Shown in pieces: positions 1-7,064 of a DNA stretch of 64,000 nt (positions within the stretch are counted from its first letter, which is position 1; the number at the start of each line of letters is the position of its first letter). The position numbers and the translations under genes were made by a program. Source of the stretch: Blautia sp. BIOML-A1. GTDB lineage: Bacteria > Bacillota > Clostridia > Lachnospirales > Lachnospiraceae. The stretch spans positions 1 through 64,000 of the forward strand of contig NZ_WWVR01000003.1 of the NCBI RefSeq assembly GCF_009883055.1. The letters are read 5' to 3'. The notes below the pieces were generated by a model. It had not been told where the DNA came from and did no database searches. It was given only the letters and a program-made list of their open reading frames with translations.

Positions 1-76
1 CCGTCCTTTTAGTATGCCCGCCTACCGGAGGGCATCTTTCATTCAAGAGTGCTCCGTAGGAGCAGTTTCCTATAAA

Positions 77-111
77 GTAAAAAAAGAACTCTGCACTTAA
101 CAGAGTTCTTT
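77..111 (-). terminator. Intrinsic terminator after the small P-loop gene
   Basis: On the minus strand an 11-bp stem (83-93 pairing with 101-111, AAAGAACTCTG) closes a 7-nt loop and is followed by a T run. It lies about 33 bp past the stop of the gene ending at 145. Bases 1-76 upstream of it show a small hairpin near 50-65 but no gene. Confidence 0.85.
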
Positions 112-144
112 CTCCATCCTATGTAAAATTTAATGAATCCGTAA

Positions 145-564
145 TTATAATGCAGTTACGATCTTATCCTGGAATGCAGCCGGAATATCTTCTTTGTCAA
201 GAGACATGCTGATGATGAATTTCACATTGAATTTCTCACCAACGGTAGTAAGCTGCTCCAGTGTACTGGTAACATCCAGTCCTTCTAATTTAGCTGTAGT
301 CAGGAAACTGTCGAGATAAACCTGCTCAAGGTCATGGTCCTGAGAAATGATTCCACATACAAATCCGACAAATTCATCGGCGTTCTTGATCGGATATACA
401 GAAACATCGATCAGACGAACCTTATTATTCAGCTCATACATATGCTTGGTGCTTTTGTCCAGATAAACAATGCTGCCATTCGCATCCTTAATTGCGCCGT
501 TTACTTTGTCTAACAGTACTTTTGTTTTGCCTTTGCCTTTCTTTCCTACGATCAGTTCAACCAT
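145..564 (-). CDS. Small P-loop NTPase-like protein, function unknown
   Basis: A 139-residue protein that opens with a nucleotide-binding P-loop (GKKGKGKT, residues 7-14). An acidic segment around the middle (LEQVYLDSF) could serve as the Walker B strand. No signal peptide or membrane segment is visible, so it is probably cytoplasmic. The ATG at 564 is preferred over a GTG 21 bases upstream because AAGGAGG lies just ahead of it. Similar short P-loop proteins in Lachnospiraceae are sometimes labelled PilT-like; I do not see enough to support a motility role. It is transcribed alone, from a strong promoter at 631-659 to a terminator at 77-111. Confidence 0.7.
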   Translation of the reverse strand: MVELIVGKKGKGKTKVLLDKVNGAIKDANGSIVYLDKSTKHMYELNNKVRLIDVSVYPIKNADEFVGFVCGIISQDHDLEQVYLDSFLTTAKLEGLDVTSTLEQLTTVGEKFNVKFIISMSLDKEDIPAAFQDKIVTAL

Positions 565-630
565 CCTGTTTTCCTCCTTAGACACAATATGATATTAATT
601 TTGAACAAATACGATAATTAATATGTTTGT

Positions 631-659
631 ATTATAGTGTATTTTGTATCAAATTTCAA
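631..659 (-). promoter_or_regulatory. Sigma-70 promoter of the P-loop gene
   Basis: Minus strand TTGAAA (654-659), a 17-base spacer and TATAAT (631-636). It lies about 70 bases upstream of the ATG at 564 and is followed by AT-rich sequence and the AAGGAGG ribosome site. Confidence 0.8.
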
Positions 660-752
660 TAGATAATTGCAAGTTTTTGTGAAATTTTCTAAAAGGAGGA
701 AAATTTATAGTTCTTATGGTCGAGGTGTTTTGTCTGCGGCAGATTAATTTTC

Positions 753-1823
753 CTATGCCAGAGGAATTCCCGATTTTGAGTAGTTGTAATGAAGATAATA
801 GTCTGTCATGTTCTCTATCCTTGATTTATAGTTAGCTTCTGTCATCTGGTATGTTCCATCGTGGATCCAGTCCATGATATCCGCACTGATCTGCTCGCTG
901 TAATGTGTATCATCCTTGTAATTATCAAGATCACAGGTCAGATCAAAAAGATCTGTGAAGGAAAAAAGCTTCACATTATCGTATTGCAGGAGAAGCTCTG
1001 CCTGCAGTTGTTCTGCCTGAAAATAGCGTTTAAGATTCCCTGAACATTTCGTCTTATACCACCAGAGGGCACTGTATGGTGGAGTATAGAAATAAAAGGT
1101 TGTTTCAGGATGTGCTTTTACCATATCGAGAACATTTTCTTCTACATTATGTCGGACAATTTCAGCTTCTTTTTCTGTGAATTCCTTTTGATCCTCACAT
1201 CTGGCTGGTGCGGAGTAATTCTGAAGGACATAATCTTTACCGACCGGATGATCAGCTGCCCAGGAGCTGTATTGATCCATATCAGGCATTTTCTGTCCAT
1301 GAAGGGTATATTTCACGACACCGAGTGTATTGTCTATAAAAATGTCTTTATTAAAGAGATACTGTACGTCATTCCAGGGATTATCATCATACAGATAGGT
1401 CGGAACATTATCGTAATTATAATCAGACTTGTCATCAAAAACCTTATTATAGTCCAGACAGCGGAAGATATATTTTATATCAGATTTATTCTGAAAAATC
1501 ATCCGGATTTCCTCGTCTATCGCCCAGTATGTATCACCGGTAAGAGTCACTTTGACAGAATGTGCATCAAATAGCTTATCAAACTGAGAGGTTTTGAAAT
1601 TCTGCATCATAGAAGTTCCGGTGATTGCAGAATCATAATCAAAGTTTCGGATGATTCCATTGTTGAGATAACGCTCTCTTCCTCGTTCAAGAGGATATTC
1701 CAGCTGTGCTAGTGGCTTATGATAATGAAAAAATGGATCTATTACTGCTGTCATGCCGCCGATAAGAACCAGCATCGTACCAGTTCCGACGAGTACTGTT
1801 TTTACAAATTTATTACTGTTCAT
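753..1823 (-). CDS. Membrane-anchored SGNH-like protein, partner of MBOAT acyltransferase
   Basis: A 356-residue protein with an N-terminal hydrophobic segment (residues 7-27) that would act as a signal anchor, leaving the rest outside the membrane. Two short motifs fit the SGNH esterase/acyltransferase fold: GTSMM near residue 69 at the block I position (Ser in GTS rather than GDS), and DDTHY near residue 310 supplying the Asp-His pair. It lies 15 bp downstream of an MBOAT gene. In AlgI/AlgJ- and PatA/PatB-type systems the MBOAT protein moves an acyl group across the membrane and an SGNH protein transfers it to a polysaccharide. The glycan acceptor here is unknown. A ribosome site (AGGGAGC) precedes the ATG. 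Confidence 0.75.
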   Translation of the reverse strand: MNSNKFVKTVLVGTGTMLVLIGGMTAVIDPFFHYHKPLAQLEYPLERGRERYLNNGIIRNFDYDSAITGTSMMQNFKTSQFDKLFDAHSVKVTLTGDTYWAIDEEIRMIFQNKSDIKYIFRCLDYNKVFDDKSDYNYDNVPTYLYDDNPWNDVQYLFNKDIFIDNTLGVVKYTLHGQKMPDMDQYSSWAADHPVGKDYVLQNYSAPARCEDQKEFTEKEAEIVRHNVEENVLDMVKAHPETTFYFYTPPYSALWWYKTKCSGNLKRYFQAEQLQAELLLQYDNVKLFSFTDLFDLTCDLDNYKDDTHYSEQISADIMDWIHDGTYQMTEANYKSRIENMTDYYLHYNYSKSGIPLA

Positions 1824-1838
1824 AATATTTATTGCTCC

Positions 1839-3320
1839 CTAAAAGTTAAAGTAGAGAAATTCCGACACACCTGAAAGGGTAAAAATTCCCCATACCATAC
1901 AGAATACGGTGAAAACAGCCATAGAGACTGTCGGGCGAAACTTCATTTCCTGATTGTTTTTAAAATTAAGACATAAGAATAACATTCCGGCAAGCATGAT
2001 CAGTGCATCAACACCCCGGATGGAAGCCATAACTTTATTCAATACAGGAATATGGCTGTAAATAAGATGAAATTCTTTTAACTGGAAGGTCTGCAAAAAA
2101 GGTCCCCGGACATTGAGATTTTTGAAGCCGAGGATTCTTTTGATAAACGTAAACGCCTGTGAAATAGAATCTGCCCGGAAAAAAATCCAGGTGATATTTA
2201 CAAACAGAAAAGTGGCTGCCCATTGAATCACCTCGTGCATACTCTCCCACTGTTTTTTGAACATTCTGGTGACAGCATTACCGATTCCATGCAGGAAGCC
2301 CCAGAAAATAAAAGTCCAGTTTGCTCCATGCCAGAGTCCGCTTACAAGGAATACCATGATAATATTAAAGTAGGTACGAATGGTTCCCTTACGACTTCCC
2401 CCAAGTGGAAAATATACATAAGTACGCAGAAATCTGGTCAGCGTCAGATGCCATCTTTTCCAGAAGTCTACAATTGACAGAGCCTTATATGGAGAATTAA
2501 AGTTCATTGGAATATGGATATTAAACATATATCCAAGCCCGGTTGCCATGTCGCAATATCCGCTGAAATCAAAATAAATCTGGAAGGTATAGGCCAGCAT
2601 AGTCAGAATTGCTTCCATGGAAGTAAGATCATTTCCGAGATGGCTGTATCCCCATGCGACAGACACACTTAATGTATCTGCGATAACGGCCTTTTTAACA
2701 AGGCCTGCCGCAAACATATAAAGCCCATGAGCCATATTGTCACTGTTAACTTTCCAGTTGTTCTTGTCCTCAAACTGAGGCAGAACCTCATTATGCAGAA
2801 CAATTGGTCCGGCGATCAGCTGTGGAAAGAATGTTACAAATAATGCATAGTCTGCAAAATTATACTCTTTTGTTTCACCACGATAGGAATCGACCATGTA
2901 AGAAACCTGCTGAAAAGTAAAAAAGCTGATACCCAGCGGGAGAACAACATGTCGCAGCTGAAAGTCAGCTGAAAAAACTTTGTTCAGATTGTCAACAAAG
3001 AAATCATAATACTTAAAGTAAAAGATCAATCCAAGATTAAAGATAAGTCCAATACCAAGCAGAGTCTTTTTGAGCAGTGAGATTCTCTCAGGTGCAAAAA
3101 GCCATTTGCGCTGCAGCAGCTGAGACAACAGATAATTGACAAGAATACTACTGCACATGATCCAGAGATAGCTTGGATTAAAATAACCATAGAACCAGAA
3201 TGACATAAGAATCAATGAAACTTTGGCTAAAACAGGTTTTTTAAGTTTATGTAGTCCGTAATAGCTTCCAATAGCCAACGGCAGAAAAACAAATATAAAT
3301 ATGTAAGAATTAAATAACAT
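1839..3320 (-). CDS. MBOAT family membrane O-acyltransferase (AlgI-like)
   Basis: A 493-residue polytopic membrane protein with the MBOAT hallmark VSGLWHGANW, including the invariant catalytic His, and a WKRWH motif near the middle. The ATG at 3320 (MLFNSY, the usual family start) is chosen because an upstream TTG at 3368 sits inside the -10 box of the promoter at 3368-3396. An AAGGGG site precedes it at a rather long spacing. It is the first gene of a two-gene operon with the SGNH-like protein. By family knowledge it would pass acyl groups from a cytoplasmic donor to the outside for modification of a cell-wall or capsule glycan; the substrate cannot be read from sequence. Confidence 0.88.
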   Translation of the reverse strand: MLFNSYIFIFVFLPLAIGSYYGLHKLKKPVLAKVSLILMSFWFYGYFNPSYLWIMCSSILVNYLLSQLLQRKWLFAPERISLLKKTLLGIGLIFNLGLIFYFKYYDFFVDNLNKVFSADFQLRHVVLPLGISFFTFQQVSYMVDSYRGETKEYNFADYALFVTFFPQLIAGPIVLHNEVLPQFEDKNNWKVNSDNMAHGLYMFAAGLVKKAVIADTLSVSVAWGYSHLGNDLTSMEAILTMLAYTFQIYFDFSGYCDMATGLGYMFNIHIPMNFNSPYKALSIVDFWKRWHLTLTRFLRTYVYFPLGGSRKGTIRTYFNIIMVFLVSGLWHGANWTFIFWGFLHGIGNAVTRMFKKQWESMHEVIQWAATFLFVNITWIFFRADSISQAFTFIKRILGFKNLNVRGPFLQTFQLKEFHLIYSHIPVLNKVMASIRGVDALIMLAGMLFLCLNFKNNQEMKFRPTVSMAVFTVFCMVWGIFTLSGVSEFLYFNF

Positions 3321-3367
3321 TTTTCTATGATTTCCCCTTAACTTTAGTTTTCTATTATTCCGTATCA

Positions 3368-3396
3368 ACTATAAGGGAAACTTCAGGGTTAGTCAA
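3368..3396 (-). promoter_or_regulatory. Sigma-70 promoter of the MBOAT/SGNH operon
   Basis: Minus strand TTGACT (3391-3396), a 17-base spacer and TATAGT (3368-3373), about 50 bases upstream of the ATG at 3320. It decides the start of the MBOAT gene. Confidence 0.8.
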
Positions 3397-3514
3397 GTCT
3401 TTCATGATGTTCAGATGATGAAGGTTGACTATGCTGGTTGATAAAAGCGCGGAGCGCAATGTATTTTGTGTTATTTGTATTTACTATACTATAACATTTA
3501 CATCTTGAAAAATA

Positions 3515-3548
3515 ACAGCCCGGGATTTATTAAGGTTCTCCGGGCTGT
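3515..3548 (-). terminator. Intrinsic terminator of the shape/division operon
   Basis: An inverted repeat ACAGCCCGG/CCGGGCTGT with an A/T-rich loop, followed on the minus strand by TATTTTTC. It begins 5 bases after the carboxypeptidase stop and closes the long operon that starts at radC. Confidence 0.85.
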
Positions 3549-3553
3549 CTTCA

Positions 3554-4765
3554 CTATACAGTATTGATATGTTCCAACAGGGATGTCATCTCCTGATACA
3601 AAAGTTCTTTCGTGGATGCACCCATTACAATGGACACAAATGGATTTCCATATTCATTCTGACACAACAGGGCAAGACAGTTTCCTGCACTGCTGGTCGT
3701 TCCTGTTTTACCTCCAAGGATCGTGATACCCTTTGGTGCTGTTGCTTCTCCTGTAAGATAATGATCTGTTGCAGTCAGCGCTACACTCGCATCGGAACCA
3801 TCACTGTATTTATAGCTTGTCGTGTAGCTTCCCAGCTGAGTGATCTCTGTAAACTCAGGATATTTCAGAGCCTCCTTCAGCATCAGATAAATATCATATG
3901 GTGTTGTATAATGATTTTCATCCTGCAGGCCGTGAGGATTAGTGAAATGAGTTCCTGTACACCCAAGTGAAGCAGCATACGCATTCATCATAGAAACAAA
4001 ATTCTCTGTCGTTCCTCCAATATGCGTCGCAATCGCAGATGCTGCGTCATTTCCGGAATATACCAGTAGACAGTGAACCAGTTCATCCATTGTGACCTGA
4101 TCTCCCACCTGGAATCCTACACGCTGAGAACCTTCCTCCAAAGTGACATTCTCCTCTGAGATTGTGACAACATCATCCATATTCCCATTGGTGAATGCCA
4201 GAAGTGCTGTCATGATCTTGGTAATACTTGCCGGATAAACCTTATCGTAGGCTCCTTTGGCGTACATTACAGATTTGTCATTAAGATTCAGAAGCAGTCC
4301 CTCCTGCCCATCCTCCAAAGTGACCGAATCAAGTGCCTGATCCCCACTTACAACACAGAGGTCACCGGCAAACGAAACCGCCCTTGAGGTTGTCCTGAGT
4401 GTGTTCTGATACTGAAATTCCTGATTGATATCAAAGGCCTGTACCTTTTTTCCAGCAGGTAATCCTGTCCGGAATACATAGTATCCACCACCGCATAAAG
4501 CAATGACAAGAAGGATCACTGCTATGACCGGTAGAAAACTTCTTCTGCGCGATTTTTTCTTTCGGGAAGGCGGGTTTCTGCGGGCCTGTGATGCTTCGAC
4601 CGGACGTGCATTTCTTACAGAAGTATGTGCAGTACCTCCTGTCGGCCTTGCAGATCTTCCTGATTTCCTGTTTGCCGAGGCACTTCTGCCTGATGAGATA
4701 TGCGGCCTTGCAGATTTTGCTGTATCTGCGGTACGCCTGCGTTCATATGGCTGTTCTTTTTTCAT
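3554..4765 (-). CDS. D-alanyl-D-alanine carboxypeptidase (S11 family, DacA-like)
   Basis: A 403-residue serine peptidase that trims the terminal D-Ala of peptidoglycan pentapeptides outside the membrane. All three active-site motifs are present: SITK (SxxK) near residue 180, SGN (SxN) near 240 and KTG near 350. The N-terminus is unusual: about 75 residues rich in Arg, Ser and Lys would lie in the cytoplasm, followed by one membrane helix (about residues 76-98). The enzyme is therefore N-terminally anchored, whereas many DacA proteins have a cleaved signal and a C-terminal amphipathic anchor. The start overlaps the rodA stop by four bases (ATGA), which suggests translational coupling. It is the last gene of the operon. 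Confidence 0.9.
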   Translation of the reverse strand: MKKEQPYERRRTADTAKSARPHISSGRSASANRKSGRSARPTGGTAHTSVRNARPVEASQARRNPPSRKKKSRRRSFLPVIAVILLVIALCGGGYYVFRTGLPAGKKVQAFDINQEFQYQNTLRTTSRAVSFAGDLCVVSGDQALDSVTLEDGQEGLLLNLNDKSVMYAKGAYDKVYPASITKIMTALLAFTNGNMDDVVTISEENVTLEEGSQRVGFQVGDQVTMDELVHCLLVYSGNDAASAIATHIGGTTENFVSMMNAYAASLGCTGTHFTNPHGLQDENHYTTPYDIYLMLKEALKYPEFTEITQLGSYTTSYKYSDGSDASVALTATDHYLTGEATAPKGITILGGKTGTTSSAGNCLALLCQNEYGNPFVSIVMGASTKELLYQEMTSLLEHINTV

Positions 4766-5922
4766 AAGTAATCCTCTTTCTGATTCATAGAATTTTTGCG
4801 AATTTCCTTATTATATGCACTGCTCTGCAGACCTACATTCAAGACAAGTCCCATTCCGATATAAAGACTTACCAATGAGGTCAGACCATAGCTTACAAAT
4901 GGAAGCGGCGTACCTGTGTTCGGTGCTATTCCTGTAGCTACACTGATATTCAAAAAACTCTGCAGTGCAACGACACTGGCCATTCCGCAGCATATGATCT
5001 TACCGGACAAATCCTTCGCTCGAAGCCCCATCCGGACACATTCTATGGAAATTGCCAGAAGAAGCAGGATGATCAGGGAGCAGCCGAGAAATCCATACTC
5101 CTCTCCTGCAACTGCAAAAATAAAGTCTGTCTGATTCTCTGAAACAAAGTTACCCTTATTTACTGAGGTCACCTCGTCACTTCCGGACAGCCGCTTACCG
5201 ATCAGCTCACCTGACGCGATCGCTGTCTTGGAGTTATTCTGCTGCTGGATATCATCACTGTACTCGTCGTTCTCAGGGTAAAGGAATGACATGATTCGAT
5301 TTCTCTGATAATCCTTGATCAGTTTCTGATCCGGCTGAACTACTATCGAGAGAAAAATGATGATAAGAGGAACCAGAATCAGAACTGTGCCTCCTATGAT
5401 CTTATAGCTGAGTCCTGCTATATAGATAAGAATACAGAATACAGCCAGCATCATAAGTGTGTTTTTCAAGTCGGGCTGCTCTAAGATCAGAAAAAGAGGA
5501 ACTGCCAGTAACAAAACAGATTTGGCCAGCGTCTTTGGCGTGTTCAAATCTTCCTCATGATCCATAAAGAACCTGGCGAAAAACAAAATAATAATGATCT
5601 TTGACAGCTCTGTAGGCTGAAAACGAATGAATCCAAAATCGATCCAGCGGGCTGCTCCATTTGCAGAGTCACCAAAGAGTCGTACGATCAGCAGAAGCAC
5701 AATATTGACCCCGTACAAAATCCATTGAAAATTTGAGATCCACGAGTAATCGAGCAGCGAAAGTGCTGTCATGATCAGCAGACCCATAATGACACCGATC
5801 AGCTGTTTACTTCTGAGATCATCTCTGGCACTTCCGACTAATATGATTCCGATCGCACTGATCGCAACAAGAAAAAGCACCAGTCTAAAATTATAAAATC
5901 GTAATTTATACTGTTTAATCAT
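4762..5922 (-). CDS. rodA: Rod-shape SEDS peptidoglycan polymerase RodA
   Basis: A 386-residue protein with about ten membrane helices typical of the SEDS family. The conserved segment GIAPNTGTPLPFVSYG near the C-terminus matches the family signature, and NQTDFIFAVAGEEYG precedes it. SEDS proteins polymerise lipid II glycan strands and work with a class B penicillin-binding protein, here most likely the mrdA-like product at 7065. FtsW and SpoVE belong to the same family; RodA is preferred because of the mreBCD and PBP2 neighbours. The ATG is preceded by an AGGGAA site, 8 bases after minE. Confidence 0.88.
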   Translation of the reverse strand: MIKQYKLRFYNFRLVLFLVAISAIGIILVGSARDDLRSKQLIGVIMGLLIMTALSLLDYSWISNFQWILYGVNIVLLLIVRLFGDSANGAARWIDFGFIRFQPTELSKIIIILFFARFFMDHEEDLNTPKTLAKSVLLLAVPLFLILEQPDLKNTLMMLAVFCILIYIAGLSYKIIGGTVLILVPLIIIFLSIVVQPDQKLIKDYQRNRIMSFLYPENDEYSDDIQQQNNSKTAIASGELIGKRLSGSDEVTSVNKGNFVSENQTDFIFAVAGEEYGFLGCSLIILLLLAISIECVRMGLRAKDLSGKIICCGMASVVALQSFLNISVATGIAPNTGTPLPFVSYGLTSLVSLYIGMGLVLNVGLQSSAYNKEIRKNSMNQKEDYL

Positions 5923-5930
5923 TTTGTATT

Positions 5931-6170
5931 TTATTCCCTTTTCTTATATACCGGTATGTCTGCATGAAGGACCGGAGGTTCCTGACTTATCCAGAACACA
6001 ACGCCTTCCTCATCTATGGAAACGTATTTTTTTACTGTATGGATCATGTCGTCCTTCAATAAATCCATCATTTGCAAGGAACAGCCAATCCTCTCTGAAA
6101 CCAGAAGAAGCTTCATCCGGTTTCTTGCATATTCTGCGGAGCGGTTTTTGAACTGAAACAAAGCTTTCAC
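5931..6170 (-). CDS. minE: Cell-division topological specificity factor MinE
   Basis: A 79-residue protein from a GTG at 6170, chosen because GGAGGGAGAGG lies just upstream and the protein then begins MKALFQF, like other MinE proteins. An ATG at 6203 overlapping the minD stop (ATGA) would add 11 basic residues and cannot be excluded. The NRMKLLLVSERIGC stretch is the MinD-binding/anti-MinCD segment, and the remainder fits the dimerisation beta domain. MinE drives MinD off the membrane, so division is kept away from the poles. No minC is adjacent in this window. Confidence 0.87.
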   Translation of the reverse strand: MKALFQFKNRSAEYARNRMKLLLVSERIGCSLQMMDLLKDDMIHTVKKYVSIDEEGVVFWISQEPPVLHADIPVYKKRE

Positions 6171-6199
6171 ATGAATCCTCTCCCTCCGTCTGTAGGCAG

Positions 6200-6988
6200 T
6201 CATTTATGAAAAAGGTTTCCAATCCTCTGAAGCATTCCCTTTTTTTGATGAAGGGGTGCAAATGGAACCTCCTCACCCAGTAACCTGCGGCAGATGTTTC
6301 GATATTCTTCTTCAGCCTGTGAATTTCTGCCCGAAAAAGGTTCTCCCTGATTAGCAGCGATCACAATCTGCTCATCATCCAGAATGCTTCCGATCAGATT
6401 CACGGCAAGGATCTCAACGACATCCTCCACTGACATCATATCTCCACGTGCGATCATATCCGGACGAAGCCGATTGATGATCAGATGAATATCCTGGATG
6501 CCATCTGCTTCCAGAAGTCCTATGATCCGGTCTGCATCGCGAATCGCTGAAACCTCCGGGGTTGTGACCACAAGAGCTTTGTCCGCTCCTGCGATCGCAT
6601 TTCGGAATCCCTGCTCAATCCCTGCCGGGCAGTCCAGAAGAACAAAATCAAACTCTTCTCTCAGTTCTTCTGTCAGCTTGATCATCTGTTCCGGAGAAAC
6701 AGCGGATTTATCCTTTGTCTGTGCCGATGGAAGCAAATACAGTTCCGGATGTCTCTTATCCTTGATCAATGCCTGCTTCAGGCGGCACTTCCCATTTATG
6801 ACATCTACCAGATTGTATACGATCCGATTTTCGAGTCCAAGAATCACATCCAGATTCCGAAGACCGATATCCGTATCGACAACGACTGTCCGCTTGTCCA
6901 GCATTGCCAGTCCAGTACCGATATTGGCTACTGTTGTTGTTTTGCCGACTCCACCCTTACCGGATGTAACTACTATCACTTCACCCAT
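6200..6988 (-). CDS. minD: Septum-site determining ATPase MinD
   Basis: A 262-residue ParA/MinD ATPase with the deviant Walker A KGGVGKT (residues 10-16), a switch I region (DTDIGLRNLD) and a Walker B strand (FVLLDCPAG). The last residues (KKGMLQRIGNLFHK) form the amphipathic membrane-targeting helix of the family. The ATG at 6988 is supported by AGGAGGG nine bases upstream; the frame stays open further upstream but lacks a ribosome site. MinD binds membrane in its ATP form and recruits MinC and MinE. It is 76 bases downstream of the PBP2 gene in the same operon. Confidence 0.95.
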   Translation of the reverse strand: MGEVIVVTSGKGGVGKTTTVANIGTGLAMLDKRTVVVDTDIGLRNLDVILGLENRIVYNLVDVINGKCRLKQALIKDKRHPELYLLPSAQTKDKSAVSPEQMIKLTEELREEFDFVLLDCPAGIEQGFRNAIAGADKALVVTTPEVSAIRDADRIIGLLEADGIQDIHLIINRLRPDMIARGDMMSVEDVVEILAVNLIGSILDDEQIVIAANQGEPFSGRNSQAEEEYRNICRRLLGEEVPFAPLHQKKGMLQRIGNLFHK

Positions 6989-7064
6989 GTTTCTGCACCC
7001 TCCTGAAAAGATATGTTCCAGACCTCTGGTATTCTCTTCTGTATATTTGCCGCAGCACATATCC

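Noticed and set aside
678..708. Terminator after the SGNH-like gene
   Set aside because: There is an 8-bp AAATTTTC/GAAAATTT stem but no T run on the minus strand and all pairs but two are A-T.
3321..3368. TTG start extending the MBOAT protein by 16 residues
   Set aside because: The TTG lies inside the -10 box of a strong promoter and lacks a ribosome site.
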